A DNA stretch of 64,000 bases from Prescottella soli (GTDB taxonomy: Bacteria; Actinomycetota; Actinomycetes; Mycobacteriales; Mycobacteriaceae). The stretch is from NCBI RefSeq assembly GCF_040024445.1, contig NZ_CP157276.1, positions 2,914,001-2,978,000 of the forward strand, written 5' to 3'. The number at the start of each line of letters is the position of its first letter. The stretch's first letter is position 1. A program made the translations under genes and the position numbers. Below are positions 44,548 to 54,838 of the stretch, one piece after another. Under the pieces are notes generated by a model. It was not told where the DNA came from and did not search any database. It saw nothing but the letters and a program-made list of their open reading frames with translations.

Positions 44548-45992
44548 TGTCCACCACGTCCGACGCGCCGTTCCCCAGCCCGCCGAGCGGCTTCGCCGCC
44601 GCGCCCGTCCAGTCGAACCGCAGGAACACCGAACTGGTCCTGCTGTGCTGCGCAATCGCGATCACGACGATGTCGCTGGTGCTGGTCGAGGCGAGCCAGG
44701 AGCAGACCCTCACGTGGGATCTGGCGAAGTACGGGATCGCGTACGCGGTGATGTTCCTCGTCGCGCACCTCGCGGTGCGGCGTTTCGCTCCCTACGCGGA
44801 CCCGCTGCTGCTGCCGATCGTGGCCCTGCTCAACGGGCTCGGACTGGTCCTGATCCACCGACTCGACCTCGCGGACGCCGACTCCGCGATGCACCAGGGA
44901 CTGCCGGTCCCCTCCCCCGACGCGACCCAGCAGGTGCTGTGGACGGCGCTCGCGATCGCCGGGTTCATCACCGTCCTGGTGCTGCTGCGCGACTACCGAC
45001 TGCTGGCTCGGTACAGCTACACGGTGGGCCTCGCCGGTCTGGTGCTGCTGGCGATCCCGGCTCTGCTGCCGTCCCGGTTCTCCGAGGTCAACGGCGCCAA
45101 GATCTGGATCAAGCTGCCCGGGTTCAGCATCCAGCCGGGCGAGTTCGCGAAGATCCTGTTGATCATCTTCTTCGCCGCGGTCCTCGTCGCCAAGCGTGAC
45201 CTCTTCACCACCGCCGGCCGCCACTTCTTCGGCATGGACCTCCCCCGCGCCCGCGACCTGGGCCCGATCCTGGCGGCGTGGATCGTCTCGGTCGGCGTGC
45301 TGGTGTTCGAGAAGGACCTGGGCACGTCGCTGCTGATCTTCGGCACCGTGCTGGTGATGCTGTACATCGCCACGGAGCGGGTCGGCTGGCTGCTGATCGG
45401 CGGCGCGCTGCTGATCGTCGGGTTCTTCTTCGCGTACCAGATGTTCAGCCACGTCCGGGTGCGCGTGAACACGTGGATCGATCCCCTCGGCGACTACCAG
45501 AACACCGGCTACCAGATCTCGCAGTCGCTGTTCGGCCTCGCGACCGGCGGCGTCGCCGGCACCGGCCTGGGCAGCGGGCGACCGTCGCAGGTGCCGTTCG
45601 CCAAGACCGACTTCATCATCGCCGCGATCGGCGAGGAACTGGGCCTGATCGGTCTCGCGGCCATCCTGATGCTGTTCCTGATATTCGTGGTGCGTGGGCT
45701 GCGCACCGCGCTCGCGGTCCGCGACAGCTTCGGCAAGCTGCTCGCGGCCGGACTGTCGTTCACGATCGCGATCCAGCTGTTCGTGGTCGTCGGCGGTGTG
45801 ACGAAGCTGATCCCCCTCACCGGTCTCACCACTCCGTTCATGTCGTACGGTGGATCGTCGCTGCTCGCGAACTACCTGCTACTGGCACTGCTGATGAAGA
45901 TCTCCGACGCCGCCCGCACCCCCGCGGCGCCCGTGAAGAAGGGGCCTGCTCCCATCGCGGACGCTCCGACGGAAATGCTGGGTCGCCAATGA
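44547..45992 (+). CDS. rodA: RodA: SEDS peptidoglycan glycosyltransferase
   Basis: A 481-residue polytopic membrane protein of the SEDS family with about ten to twelve helices. The key SEDS segment after a helix reads VNTWIDPLGDYQNTGYQ, with the conserved Asp in WIDP, and the last part has LTTPFMSYGGSSLLANYLLLALLM. It polymerises lipid II into glycan strands with the cognate class B transpeptidase encoded next (pbpA, ATGA overlap). ATG start at 44547 shares its A with the pstP stop. Confidence 0.96.
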   Translation: MSTTSDAPFPSPPSGFAAAPVQSNRRNTELVLLCCAIAITTMSLVLVEASQEQTLTWDLAKYGIAYAVMFLVAHLAVRRFAPYADPLLLPIVALLNGLGLVLIHRLDLADADSAMHQGLPVPSPDATQQVLWTALAIAGFITVLVLLRDYRLLARYSYTVGLAGLVLLAIPALLPSRFSEVNGAKIWIKLPGFSIQPGEFAKILLIIFFAAVLVAKRDLFTTAGRHFFGMDLPRARDLGPILAAWIVSVGVLVFEKDLGTSLLIFGTVLVMLYIATERVGWLLIGGALLIVGFFFAYQMFSHVRVRVNTWIDPLGDYQNTGYQISQSLFGLATGGVAGTGLGSGRPSQVPFAKTDFIIAAIGEELGLIGLAAILMLFLIFVVRGLRTALAVRDSFGKLLAAGLSFTIAIQLFVVVGGVTKLIPLTGLTTPFMSYGGSSLLANYLLLALLMKISDAARTPAAPVKKGPAPIADAPTEMLGRQ

Positions 45993-47476
45993 ACACACCG
46001 CTCCGCCGCGTCGCGCTGGCCGTCATGGTGATGGTCGCCGCGCTGCTAGCCAACGCCACCTACGTGCAGGTCATCAAGGCCGACGACCTGCGCAACGATC
46101 CGCGCAACTCGCGCGTGCTGCTCGACGAGTACTCGCGCCAGCGCGGCCAGATCTCCGCGGGCGGGCAGGTGCTCGCCGCGTCGGTCCCCACCGACGACCG
46201 CTACAAGTACCTGCGCGTGTACCCGCCGAACCCGGCGTCGCCGTCGAGCCCGCTCGCGAACGCGCCCGTCACTGGCTTCTACTCGATGCAGTACGGCAGC
46301 ACCGGGCTGGAGAAGGCCGAGGACCCGGTCCTCAACGGCTCCGACAACCGCCTGTTCAGCGACCGATTCTTCGACCTGGTGTCGGGACGCGATCCGCGCG
46401 GCGGCAACGTCGTCAGCACGATCGATCCGGTGATGCAGCAGGTCGCGTACGACGAGCTGACCGCGAAGGGCTACACGGGGTCGGTGGTCGCGATCGAGCC
46501 GAGCACCGGCAACATCCTGGCGATGGCGAGCACCCCCAGCTACGACCCCAACCGGCTGTCGGGCCACGACGGCGCCGAGACCGCGGCGGCGTGGGACGAA
46601 CTGAGCGCCGACCCGGACAAGCCGATGCTCAACCGCGCGGTGTCCGCCACGTACCCGCCCGGTTCGACGTTCAAGGTCGTCGTCACCGCGGCGGCACTGG
46701 AGAACGGCGCGAACCCGGACGAGCAGCTGACCGCGGCACCGAACATCACGCTGCCGGGCACGTCGACGACGCTCGAGAACTACAACGGCACCACGTGCGG
46801 CGGCGGCCCGACGGCCTCGCTGCGGGAGGCGTTCGCGCGCTCGTGCAACACCGCGTTCGTCGAGCTGGGCATCAAGACCGGGGCCGACGCGCTCGCCCAG
46901 CAGGCGAAGGCGTTCGGCATCGGCCCCAACACGCCCGGTGTCCCGATCCCGGTGGCCGACAGCACGATCGGGCCCATCCCCGACGACGCCGCGCTCGGCC
47001 AGTCCAGCATCGGCCAGCGGGACGTCGCGCTGACGCCGCTGCAGAACGCGGAGATCGCCGCGACCATCGCGAACGGCGGCATGCGGATGGAATCGCACCT
47101 GGTGTCGCAGCTGCAGAGCCCGGACCTGTCGAACCTGGCGACCACGTCGCCGAAGTCGGTCGGTCGCGCGGTGTCCCCCGAGGTGGCCGCGACGCTGACC
47201 CAGCTGATGATCGGCTCGGAGAACAACACTGCCGGTGGCGGCAAGATCCCGGGTGTCCAGATCGCGTCCAAGACGGGCACCGCCGAGCACGGCAACGACC
47301 CGCGCAACACCCCGCCGCACGCCTGGTACATCGGGTTCGCGCCGGCCCAGAATCCGACGGTCGCGATCGCCGTCATCGTCGAGGACGGCGGCGACCGGGC
47401 GCTCGCCGCGACCGGCGGCTCGGTCGCGGCCCCGATCGGACGAGCGGTCATCGCGGCGGGATTGCAGAGGGGATGA
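45989..47476 (+). CDS. pbpA: PbpA: class B penicillin-binding protein (transpeptidase)
   Basis: A 495-residue D,D-transpeptidase anchored by an N-terminal helix (about 8-28). The dimerisation segment follows, and the catalytic domain (about 155-490) holds STFK near 225 ([10 protein letters not shown]), the SCN triad in FARSCNTAF and KTGT in [10 protein letters not shown]. It crosslinks peptidoglycan outside the membrane with RodA as glycosyltransferase partner. Length is normal for the mycobacterial PbpA group. The start is fixed by a four-base overlap with rodA. Confidence 0.96.
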   Translation: MNTPLRRVALAVMVMVAALLANATYVQVIKADDLRNDPRNSRVLLDEYSRQRGQISAGGQVLAASVPTDDRYKYLRVYPPNPASPSSPLANAPVTGFYSMQYGSTGLEKAEDPVLNGSDNRLFSDRFFDLVSGRDPRGGNVVSTIDPVMQQVAYDELTAKGYTGSVVAIEPSTGNILAMASTPSYDPNRLSGHDGAETAAAWDELSADPDKPMLNRAVSATYPPGSTFKVVVTAAALENGANPDEQLTAAPNITLPGTSTTLENYNGTTCGGGPTASLREAFARSCNTAFVELGIKTGADALAQQAKAFGIGPNTPGVPIPVADSTIGPIPDDAALGQSSIGQRDVALTPLQNAEIAATIANGGMRMESHLVSQLQSPDLSNLATTSPKSVGRAVSPEVAATLTQLMIGSENNTAGGGKIPGVQIASKTGTAEHGNDPRNTPPHAWYIGFAPAQNPTVAIAVIVEDGGDRALAATGGSVAAPIGRAVIAAGLQRG

Positions 47477-47480
47477 GGGG

Positions 47481-48863
47481 ATGTCGTTGACGAACGGATC
47501 GGTGATCGGCGGCCGCTATCGCCTGCAGCGGCTGATCGCCACCGGCGGCATGGGTCAGGTGTGGGAGGCCACCGACAGCCGCCTCGACCGCCGCGTCGCC
47601 GTGAAGGTGCTCAAGGCCGAGTTCTCGTCGGACCCGGAGTTCCTCGAACGGTTCCGCATCGAGGCCCGTACCACCGCGCAGCTCAACCATCCGGGCATCG
47701 CGGGCGTGTACGACTACGGCGAGACCCGTGACGAGGCCGGTGCCAACCTCGCCTACCTGGTCATGGAACTGGTGGCGGGCGAACCTCTCAACGCGGTGCT
47801 CGCGCGCGTGGGCCGCCTGTCGGTTCCGCACGCCCTGGACATGCTCGAGCAGACCGGACGGGCGCTGCAGGTCGCGCATTCGGCCGGTGTCGTGCACCGC
47901 GACGTCAAGCCCGGCAACATCCTCATCACCCCGTCCGGGCAGGTGAAGATCACCGACTTCGGCATCGCGAAGGCGGTCGACGCCTCCCCGGTCACCCGCA
48001 CCGGCATGGTGATGGGCACCGCGCAGTACATCGCCCCGGAGCAGGCGCTGGGCCAGGAGGCGACCGCCGCGAGCGACGTGTACTCGCTCGGCGTGGTCGG
48101 CTACGAGGCGCTGTCGGGCCGCCGCCCGTTCGGCGGCGGCGGCACCCTGACGGTCGCGATGAAGCACGTGCAGGAGCCGCCGGAGCCGATGCCGGCCGAT
48201 CTACCGGCGCCGATCCGTGAGCTCATCGACATCGCGCTGACGAAGGACCCGGCCGGGCGCTACGCCAACGGCGGCGAGTTCGCCGACGCCGTCGCCGCGG
48301 TCCGCGCCGGACGCCGGCCACCTCCACCGGGTCGCGTGCCGACGGCCGCGACGCGCGTGGTCCCGCCGGTCGCGGCCGCGGGGCCGACTGCGATGATGCC
48401 GACGCAGCAGCGCAACTACTCCGGTGACACCGGCCGAGTTGCGCCGCCGCCGGGCGACGGTGACAGTGGTTCCGGCTGGACCAGCGGCCAGAAGGCGCTC
48501 GCGTGGGCCGGTGGCGGTCTGCTCGCGCTCGCCACGATCGTCACGTTCGGCCTGCTGCTCTTCGGGGGCGGAGGCGACAAGCCGTCCGCGCCGGCGGTCA
48601 CGTCGACGAGCCGGACGCCGGTGACGACGACCCGCACGACGACCACCGTGCCGCCGCAGACCACGACGACCACCACACCCCCGCCGACCACGACGACGAC
48701 AACCACGACGACGCCGCCGCCGCCGACATTCACGACTACGACGCCGCCGCGGACCACGACGACCACCACGCCGCCGCGGACCACGACGACGACAACCGAG
48801 CCCGAGACCACGACCACCACGACAACGGCCACGACAACCACGGCCACGCAAGGACAGCAATGA
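47481..48863 (+). CDS. pknA: PknA: transmembrane Ser/Thr protein kinase
   Basis: A 460-residue kinase. The catalytic domain (about 12-270) shows the nucleotide loop [11 protein letters not shown], Lys in [18 protein letters not shown] and the activation loop [13 protein letters not shown]. After a linker and one membrane helix (about 335-357), the outer part is about 90 residues of almost pure Thr/Pro with a few Arg and Glu. This Thr-rich outer tail is longer than I recall for mycobacterial PknA. Its targets include growth and division proteins. The ATG at 47481 follows GAGGGG, five bases after pbpA; the stop overlaps pknB. Confidence 0.95.
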   Translation: MSLTNGSVIGGRYRLQRLIATGGMGQVWEATDSRLDRRVAVKVLKAEFSSDPEFLERFRIEARTTAQLNHPGIAGVYDYGETRDEAGANLAYLVMELVAGEPLNAVLARVGRLSVPHALDMLEQTGRALQVAHSAGVVHRDVKPGNILITPSGQVKITDFGIAKAVDASPVTRTGMVMGTAQYIAPEQALGQEATAASDVYSLGVVGYEALSGRRPFGGGGTLTVAMKHVQEPPEPMPADLPAPIRELIDIALTKDPAGRYANGGEFADAVAAVRAGRRPPPPGRVPTAATRVVPPVAAAGPTAMMPTQQRNYSGDTGRVAPPPGDGDSGSGWTSGQKALAWAGGGLLALATIVTFGLLLFGGGGDKPSAPAVTSTSRTPVTTTRTTTTVPPQTTTTTTPPPTTTTTTTTTPPPPTFTTTTPPRTTTTTTPPRTTTTTTEPETTTTTTTATTTTATQGQQ

Positions 48864-50791
48864 CGACGCCGCGCAATCTCTCCTCCCGGTACGAGCTGGG
48901 CGAGATTCTCGGGTTCGGTGGCATGTCCGAGGTGCACCTCGGACGGGACCTGAGGCTCAGCCGCGACGTCGCGATCAAGGTGCTGCGCGCCGACCTGGCC
49001 CGCGACCCCACGTTCTACCTGCGGTTCCGCCGCGAGGCGCAGAACGCGGCCGCGCTGAATCACCCGGCGATCGTCGCGGTGTACGACACCGGCGAGGCCG
49101 AGACGGACGCCGGTCCGCTGCCGTACATCGTCATGGAGTACGTCGACGGTGACACGCTGCGCGACATCCTCCGCGCCGAGGGGCCGATGGCTCCGCGGAG
49201 GGCGATGGAGGTCATCGCCGACGTGTGCGCGGCGTTGGACTTCAGTCACCGCAACGGCATCGTGCACCGGGACATGAAGCCCGCCAACATCATGATCAAC
49301 CGCGCGGGCGCGGTGAAGGTGATGGATTTCGGTATCGCACGCGCGATGGCCGACGGGCAGAGCACGATGACGCAGACCGCCGCCGTGATCGGCACCGCGC
49401 AGTACCTGTCGCCGGAGCAGGCCCGCGGCGACCAGGTGGACGCCCGCTCGGACGTCTACTCGCTCGGTTGCGTGCTGTTCGAACTCCTGACCGGTGAGCC
49501 CCCGTTCAAGGGTGATTCACCGGTGGCGGTCGCCTACCAGCACGTGCGGGAGGATCCGAAGACGCCGTCGCTGGTGAATCCGGCGGTGCCGCGGGCACTG
49601 GATTCGGTGATCCTCAAGGCGATGAGCAAGAACCCGGCCAACCGCTACCAGAGCGCCGCCGAGATGCGCAGCGATCTGGTGCGGGTGCTCGGAGGTCAGC
49701 GTCCGAGCGCGCCGATGGTGATGACCGACGAGGACCGCACCACCATCCTCGGTGCCGTCGACACCGCCACGAGCACCAGTTCCGGCTACCAGGCCGAGCC
49801 GGCGCGCACGGCGACGGCGACGGCCGCGCCGACGGTGATTCCGCCGGCGGATCCTCCGAAGAAGCGGAACACGACCCGCAACGTGCTGGTCGCGGTCGCC
49901 GTGCTGGTCGTGGTCGGCATCATCGGCGCGTTCGCGGCCTCGCTGCTGTCCACACCGACGAAGGTGTCGGTGCCCAATGTCGCGGGCCGCAGCGTGCAGG
50001 AGGCCGAGACGATGCTGCGCAACGCGAAGCTCGACTCGACCATTCAGACCAGGCCCGACCCGGTGGTGGCGAACGGCAACGTCATCGGCACCAACCCGGC
50101 GGCGGGCACGTCGGTGGACGAGAACAGCAGCGTCACGCTGCAGGTGTCGTCGGGCCCCGAGCAGGTGCAGGTGCCCAAGCTCGCCGGCTTGTCGCAGGAG
50201 GACGCGGAGAAGGCGCTGGGCGCGGCCGGCCTGCGGCTGGACTCCGACGTGAACCGTGCGGCGTCGGATGCGAGCCAGCTCGACATGGTCGTCAGTCAGG
50301 AGCCGTCGGCCGGCGCGAAGATCAACCTCGATTCCACCGTGGCGATCACGCTCGGCTCGGGCCCCGAGCAGGTGCGCGTGCCGAACGTCATCGGCCAGAC
50401 GATCGACATCGCGCAGCCGAACATCGAGGGCGCCGGGTTCAAGGTCCAGGTCGAGAAGGTCGACTCCGGCAAGCCCGAGGGTGAGGTGATCTCCACCTCG
50501 CCGTCCGGCGGGGCGACCGCGGCGAAGGGCGACACGATCCGCCTCCAGGTGTCGAACGGCAAGCATTTCACGATGCCCGACCTGACGGAGATGTCGGTGT
50601 CGCAGGCCGTGGACGCGCTGCGCAGGGCCGGCTGGACGGGCTCGTCGAACCAGCTGTCGCAGACGAAGCAGCCGACCCTCGACAAGGATCTGGTCGGCAA
50701 GGTCGTCGGCCAGACGCAGCCGCCGGGCAGCGACGTCGCGAAGAACGCACAGCTGACGGTGGCCGTCGGCGAACTGGGGATCCCCCGGTAG
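48860..50791 (+). CDS. pknB: PknB: transmembrane Ser/Thr protein kinase with PASTA domains
   Basis: A 643-residue kinase. The catalytic domain (about 10-275) has [34 protein letters not shown] and the activation loop [14 protein letters not shown], with the two autophosphorylated Thr. A juxtamembrane region and one helix (about 350-372) lead to four outer PASTA repeats (about 375-640), which bind muropeptides and lipid II. PknB matches cell-wall synthesis to precursor supply. The start is fixed by a four-base overlap with pknA. It ends the operon and is followed by a terminator. Confidence 0.97.
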   Translation: MTTPRNLSSRYELGEILGFGGMSEVHLGRDLRLSRDVAIKVLRADLARDPTFYLRFRREAQNAAALNHPAIVAVYDTGEAETDAGPLPYIVMEYVDGDTLRDILRAEGPMAPRRAMEVIADVCAALDFSHRNGIVHRDMKPANIMINRAGAVKVMDFGIARAMADGQSTMTQTAAVIGTAQYLSPEQARGDQVDARSDVYSLGCVLFELLTGEPPFKGDSPVAVAYQHVREDPKTPSLVNPAVPRALDSVILKAMSKNPANRYQSAAEMRSDLVRVLGGQRPSAPMVMTDEDRTTILGAVDTATSTSSGYQAEPARTATATAAPTVIPPADPPKKRNTTRNVLVAVAVLVVVGIIGAFAASLLSTPTKVSVPNVAGRSVQEAETMLRNAKLDSTIQTRPDPVVANGNVIGTNPAAGTSVDENSSVTLQVSSGPEQVQVPKLAGLSQEDAEKALGAAGLRLDSDVNRAASDASQLDMVVSQEPSAGAKINLDSTVAITLGSGPEQVRVPNVIGQTIDIAQPNIEGAGFKVQVEKVDSGKPEGEVISTSPSGGATAAKGDTIRLQVSNGKHFTMPDLTEMSVSQAVDALRRAGWTGSSNQLSQTKQPTLDKDLVGKVVGQTQPPGSDVAKNAQLTVAVGELGIPR

Positions 50792-50800
50792 GAGCGTGAG

Positions 50801-50842
50801 AAACGGCGGTGCGGTCCCCGACGGGGACCACACCGCCGTTTT
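50801..50842 (+). terminator. Intrinsic terminator of the kinase/cell-wall operon
   Basis: AAACGGCGGTG pairs with CACCGCCGTTT, and GGTCCCC with GGGGACC inside it, separated by one mismatch and closed by loop GAC. TTTT follows. It lies 10 bases after the pknB stop and also separates the convergent trpG-like gene. Confidence 0.9.
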
Positions 50843-50846
50843 CGGA

Positions 50847-51512
50847 TCAGCGGGTGAGCGCGTCTCCCAGCGACCGGGCGACCTCGTTCTCGAGCGTCGC
50901 GACGAGGGCCTCGGCGGGCGCCTGCCCGCACACGCCGAGCCAGTTCGCGAGCATCCGGTGACCGCCCTGGGTGAGTACCGACTCGGGGTGGAACTGCACG
51001 CCGTGGATCGGCAGCTCGCGGTGCCGCATCGCCATCACGATGCCGCTGTCGGTGTGGGCGGTGACCTCCAGCTCGGCGGGGATGGTGTCCTCGAGGACGG
51101 TCAGCGAGTGGTAGCGGGTCGCGGTGAACGGGTCGGGCAGCCCGGCGAGCACGCCGGTGTCGTTGTGGTGGACGAGGCTGGTCTTGCCGTGCAGCAGTTC
51201 CGGCGCCCGGTCGACGGTGGCACCGAACGCGGCACCGATCGCCTGGTGGCCGAGGCACACGCCCAGCAGCGGGGTCCGCGCCGCGGCGCATGCACCGACC
51301 AGCGGCATCGTCGCGCCCGCGCGCTGTGGGGTGCCGGGACCGGGGCTGAGCAGGATGCCGTCGAACTCGCGCGCGGCGGCCGCGATGGCGTCCTCCCCGG
51401 TCAGTCGCGGGTCGTCGTTGCGCCACACTTCGGCCTGCGTTCCGAGCTGACCCAGGTACTGGACCAGGTTGAACACGAAGCTGTCGTAGTTGTCGACGAC
51501 CAGAATGCGCAT
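50847..51512 (-). CDS. Class I glutamine amidotransferase, TrpG/PabA type
   Basis: A 221-residue amidotransferase supplying ammonia from glutamine to chorismate-using enzymes for tryptophan or folate. It opens with ILVVDNYDSFVFNLVQYLG. The nucleophile Cys is in LLGVCLGHQAIG near 85, and His/Glu of the triad are in GVQFHPESVLT near 180. The gene at this place in mycobacteria is called trpG, but sequence alone does not decide between the anthranilate and aminodeoxychorismate roles. No synthase subunit gene is in the window. ATG at 51512. Confidence 0.93.
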   Translation of the reverse strand: MRILVVDNYDSFVFNLVQYLGQLGTQAEVWRNDDPRLTGEDAIAAAAREFDGILLSPGPGTPQRAGATMPLVGACAAARTPLLGVCLGHQAIGAAFGATVDRAPELLHGKTSLVHHNDTGVLAGLPDPFTATRYHSLTVLEDTIPAELEVTAHTDSGIVMAMRHRELPIHGVQFHPESVLTQGGHRMLANWLGVCGQAPAEALVATLENEVARSLGDALTR

Positions 51513-51556
51513 GGATCGAGGGTAGTGCCTGCGGGATCTCGGTCGGTGCGCAGGGA

Positions 51557-52321
51557 TTACGCGACCGGCTGCGCGTACTCGGTGTGCAACTGCCCGGTGT
51601 ACGCGGGAACGGTGAGGCGCTCCGATTCCTGCTGGGTGTATCCGAGTCCGTACCGCACGGCGTACTGCTTGAACGTCCTGATCCCGGGCTCGTTCGCGAG
51701 GGTCGCGGCCAGACGGGCCGGGTCCCCGATCGCGGTCACCATGTACGGCGGGCTGTAGGTGCGGCCGTGCAGCAGCAGCGTGTTGCCGATGCACCGCGGG
51801 GCCGACGTGTTCACGATCCGCTGGTCCTGCATGGCGATCGCCTCCGCACCGCCGGTCCACAGCGCGTTGAGGACGCTTTGCACGTCCTGCTGGTGGACGA
51901 CGAGATCGTCGGGTGACGCACCGGCCGGGTACTTGCCGTCGGCGTCGCGCGGCGCGTCGGTGAGGGTGACGACGATGCCGGGACCGCTGAGCGGGGTCAG
52001 GCCCGCGGCGTCAGCGAGTTCGCGACTGTCGGCGAGCGCCTTCGCCACCCCGCTGTCGGTGCCGGCCGCGCTCTCCTGCAGGTCCTCGACCTCGGTGGCG
52101 AGCTGGTCACGAGCGGCGGCAGCGTTGTCGACGTCGACCTGCGCGCGGCGCACCAGGTCGGACAGTCGGGTCGAGTCGGCGGCCCGCAGCTCGTTCCCGT
52201 GGGAGACCTCGCGGGTGGTGGCGAGGAGCAGTCCCGCGACGAGACAGACGACCAGGACGGCGACCGACCAGAAACCGAACCGCGGGTTCGAGCCCTGCGG
52301 CTGCGTTTCGACGTCGGGCAC
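51557..52321 (-). CDS. DUF881 membrane-anchored protein
   Basis: A 254-residue protein with one N-terminal helix (about 18-36), a coiled-coil-like stretch (about 45-90, rich in Ala, Leu, Asp and Glu) and an outer DUF881 domain containing [14 protein letters not shown] and [22 protein letters not shown]881 proteins are found beside division and wall genes in Gram-positive bacteria; the role is unknown. GTG at 52321 is divergent from crgA, as in mycobacteria. Confidence 0.92.
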   Translation of the reverse strand: MPDVETQPQGSNPRFGFWSVAVLVVCLVAGLLLATTREVSHGNELRAADSTRLSDLVRRAQVDVDNAAAARDQLATEVEDLQESAAGTDSGVAKALADSRELADAAGLTPLSGPGIVVTLTDAPRDADGKYPAGASPDDLVVHQQDVQSVLNALWTGGAEAIAMQDQRIVNTSAPRCIGNTLLLHGRTYSPPYMVTAIGDPARLAATLANEPGIRTFKQYAVRYGLGYTQQESERLTVPAYTGQLHTEYAQPVA

Positions 52322-52491
52322 CCTCTACCACCACTTCCACCTCGGAGAATCGGTACGTGAACGACCGGTCCCGGCTGTGCTTTTTTGGGTTAGCGTGTAC
52401 TTCACAACAGGTGGTGCCGAATCTACCCTGTCCGCCCGGACCGATCCGGGCACCAGATCGCGTTCTCCCATCCACACGAGACAAGGACGTC

Positions 52492-52755
52492 ATGCCGAAG
52501 TCGAAGGTCCGGAAGAAGACCGACTACACGATCAATCCCGCGAACCGCACCCCGGTGAAGGTCAAGGCGGGGCCGTCGAGCGCGCTGTACATCTCGGTGA
52601 TGCTCGGTTTCATGCTCGTCGGGCTGGCGTGGCTGATTGTGTACTACTTGGCCGGCGAGAACCTCGCATGGATGAACGACTTGGGGGCGTACAACTTCCT
52701 GATCGGCTTCGGATTCATGGTCGTGGGCCTGATCATGACCATGCGGTGGCGCTGA
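52492..52755 (+). CDS. crgA: CrgA cell-division protein
   Basis: An 87-residue protein with a basic N-terminus ([13 protein letters not shown]) and two membrane helices (about 31-52 and 66-84), ending MRWR. CrgA binds FtsZ-ring and septal peptidoglycan proteins in actinobacteria and regulates septation. Length and plan are typical. The ATG at 52492 follows ACAAGGACGTC. Nearby position relative to DUF881, the PH protein and the kinases matches the conserved cluster. Confidence 0.96.
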   Translation: MPKSKVRKKTDYTINPANRTPVKVKAGPSSALYISVMLGFMLVGLAWLIVYYLAGENLAWMNDLGAYNFLIGFGFMVVGLIMTMRWR

Positions 52756-52823
52756 ACTCGAACTTTGCAGGCCGGTCAGTTTGCGCACACCCGTGCAATT
52801 ACACACGTGTCATTCATCCCCAG

Positions 52824-52845
52824 TGTGGATAACGCCTGTGGATAA
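52824..52845. promoter_or_regulatory. Tandem DnaA boxes
   Basis: TGTGGATAA, the complement of the perfect DnaA box TTATCCACA, occurs at 52824-52832 and again at 52837-52845 in the same orientation, 13 bases apart. They lie in the 107-base gap before the PH-domain gene. DnaA might act here as a transcription factor or be held at this site close to the origin; binding is inferred from the match. Confidence 0.65.
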
Positions 52846-52862
52846 CAGGGGGATCTGTACAC

Positions 52863-53330
52863 ATGCCTGAGGATGAAGTCGATCATGAACCGTCCCTCGA
52901 GTGGTCCACCCCGCTCGGCGCGGTAGCGGCCCTCGCGGCCAGCGGGATCGTGATGATCGCCGCTGCGTTGCTCCTGGGACTCGACGCGCCCGGACGATTC
53001 CTCGCCGCCATCGCGGCAGTCGCGCTGTTCGTGCTCGCGGGGCTGGGCGCCCGGCAGCGGCCGAAGCTCGCGATCGTTCGGGCCGGGGGCGCGCCGTCGA
53101 TCGTCGCGACGCGGGTGCGGGGTCGGCGGGTCTACGGGCGCGACGACGTCACCCGGATCCGCATCGTGCGGTATCCGCGTCTGGGGCGGCGGGTGCCGAT
53201 GCTCGAGATCGACGCGCTCGATCCCGACGGCACCGAGCGGTTGCTGATCTTCGGCCGGTGGGACCTGGGCGAGGACCCGACAGTCGTGTTCGACGCCCTG
53301 TCCGTGCACGGTCTCGTGCCGGAGGACTGA
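52863..53330 (+). CDS. PH-like domain membrane protein
   Basis: A 155-residue protein with two N-terminal helices (about 18-40 and 45-62) followed by a bacterial PH-like domain (about 68-150, ATRVRGRRVYGRDDVTRIRIVRYPRLGRRVPMLEID). It is the counterpart of the small membrane protein beside crgA in mycobacteria (Rv0010c position). The function is unknown. The ATG at 52863 follows the two DnaA boxes closely, so its expression may respond to DnaA. Confidence 0.88.
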   Translation: MPEDEVDHEPSLEWSTPLGAVAALAASGIVMIAAALLLGLDAPGRFLAAIAAVALFVLAGLGARQRPKLAIVRAGGAPSIVATRVRGRRVYGRDDVTRIRIVRYPRLGRRVPMLEIDALDPDGTERLLIFGRWDLGEDPTVVFDALSVHGLVPED

Positions 53331-53340
53331 CCGGCCGTCG

Positions 53341-54243
53341 TCAGATCGCCGCTACTGCCGCGGCCGTGACGATCAGCGTCAACAGGCCGACGGACCCCAG
53401 CGCGGCCCATCCCGCAGTCCGCACCCGATCTGCGTCCTTCGCTCCGACCGCGGACGGGGCGTAGAGCAGGGCGGCGGTCGCGGCGGCGCCGGCCACCAGG
53501 CCACCCATGTGTCCCCACAGCGAGATGCCCGGGATGGTGAGGCTGATGATGATGTTGATCGCGATGACCGCGAGGACGGGCGTCGGGCTGCGCCGGAGCC
53601 GCAGCAGGATCACCGCCTGGGCGCCGAGCAGGCCGAAGATCGCGCCGGACGCGCCTGCCGTCGGCGCCATCGGGGCGAGCAGCAGCACCGAGGCCGATCC
53701 GCCGAGCAGCGAGATCAGGTACACCGCCAGATAGCGGGCTCGTCCGAGGACCAGTTCGATGTCGCGGCCGATGACGTACAGCGCGAACATGTTCACGGCC
53801 AGGTGCATCAGCCCGATGTGCAGGAACCCGCTGGTGAGGATGCGGACGTACTGGCCGGCGGAGACGGCGGGTCCCCACAGGACCCAGTCGAAGAACAGCG
53901 GCGACGACAGATGGTTGTCGAGCAAGCTGCGCGACTGCACCGCGGTGACCGCGAAGATCGCCACGTTGGCGGCGATCAGGAGGTAGGTGAGCAGCGGCGT
54001 CGGCGCCTGGGTGCGGACCTGGGCCCCGGCGACGGTGCGGGCCTGGCGCGTGTCGCGCTGTCCGGCGGCGACGCAGTCGACGCACTGGTGTCCGACAGAT
54101 GCCGGACGCAGGCAGTCCGGGCAGGCCGGGCGGCCGCACCGGGTGCAGGAGAGTGCCGTGGGGCGATCGGGGTGGTGCACACACCTCGGCTGAGGTGGCG
54201 GGGTGCCCTCGCTCGCCGCACCACCCCAGCCGGGGTTCGTCAT
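53341..54243 (-). CDS. Rhomboid intramembrane serine protease with N-terminal zinc-binding motif
   Basis: A 300-residue membrane protease. The N-terminal cytosolic region carries a B-box-like Cys/His cluster (CVHHPDRP...CTRCGRPACPDCL...CVDC, residues about 20-60). Six or seven helices follow, with GASGAIFG holding the catalytic Ser (near 195) and GHMGGLVAG the catalytic His (near 245). Rhomboids cut substrate helices within the membrane; the substrates of this one are unknown. ATG at 54243, 15 bases after the cyclophilin stop, so the two may be cotranscribed. Confidence 0.94.
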   Translation of the reverse strand: MTNPGWGGAASEGTPPPQPRCVHHPDRPTALSCTRCGRPACPDCLRPASVGHQCVDCVAAGQRDTRQARTVAGAQVRTQAPTPLLTYLLIAANVAIFAVTAVQSRSLLDNHLSSPLFFDWVLWGPAVSAGQYVRILTSGFLHIGLMHLAVNMFALYVIGRDIELVLGRARYLAVYLISLLGGSASVLLLAPMAPTAGASGAIFGLLGAQAVILLRLRRSPTPVLAVIAINIIISLTIPGISLWGHMGGLVAGAAATAALLYAPSAVGAKDADRVRTAGWAALGSVGLLTLIVTAAAVAAI

Positions 54244-54258
54244 GTGTGAATCCTCGTC

Positions 54259-54780
54259 TTAAGAAATGGTGATGCTGTTGATGATGACGTCGTCGACTGG
54301 GCGGTCGCCGCGGTCGGTCGCCGTGGTGGCGATGGCGTCGACGACCTTCTTCGACTCCTCGTCGAGCACCTCACCGAAGATGGTGTGGCGACGGTTCAGG
54401 TGCGGGGTCGGGCCGACGGTGATGAAGAACTGCGAGCCGTTGGTGCCCGGGCCGGCGTTGGCCATCGCCAGCAGGTAGCCGCGGTCGAACTGCAGCTCGG
54501 GGTGGAACTCGTCGCCGAACTTGTAGCCGGGGCCGCCACGACCGGTGCCGGTCGGGTCGCCGCCCTGGATCATGAATCCGTCGATGACGCGGTGGAAGAC
54601 CGCGCCGTCGTAGAACGGGCCGGAGGCGCCGCCCTGCGCGTTCTGGGTGGAGTACTCCTTGGAACCGTCCGCCAGGCCGACGAAGTTCTCGACGGTCTTC
54701 GGCGCATGGTTACCGAACAGGGCGATCTTGATGTCGCCGCGGTTGGTGTGCAGCGTTGCGGTAGCAGTCTGTGAAGTCAC
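54259..54780 (-). CDS. ppiA: Peptidyl-prolyl cis-trans isomerase (cyclophilin), PpiA-like
   Basis: A 173-residue cyclophilin that catalyses cis-trans isomerisation of peptide bonds before proline. The active-site regions [20 protein letters not shown] (near 65-85), [17 protein letters not shown] and [10 protein letters not shown] are intact. No signal peptide, so cytoplasmic. The GTG at 54780 with GGGG upstream is the best start; longer in-frame reading has no ribosome site. Its position beside the rhomboid and crgA block is conserved in mycolata. Confidence 0.95.
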   Translation of the reverse strand: MTSQTATATLHTNRGDIKIALFGNHAPKTVENFVGLADGSKEYSTQNAQGGASGPFYDGAVFHRVIDGFMIQGGDPTGTGRGGPGYKFGDEFHPELQFDRGYLLAMANAGPGTNGSQFFITVGPTPHLNRRHTIFGEVLDEESKKVVDAIATTATDRGDRPVDDVIINSITIS

Positions 54781-54838
54781 CCCCCTATGGTGCCATTGCG
54801 GTCCGGGCGCCGCCCACGAGCTGTGCAAGAGTGGAGCC

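Noticed and set aside
52824-52845. Replication origin
   Set aside because: Two DnaA boxes only, no AT-rich unwinding region and no dnaA or dnaN; gyrA orientation puts oriC beyond the right edge.
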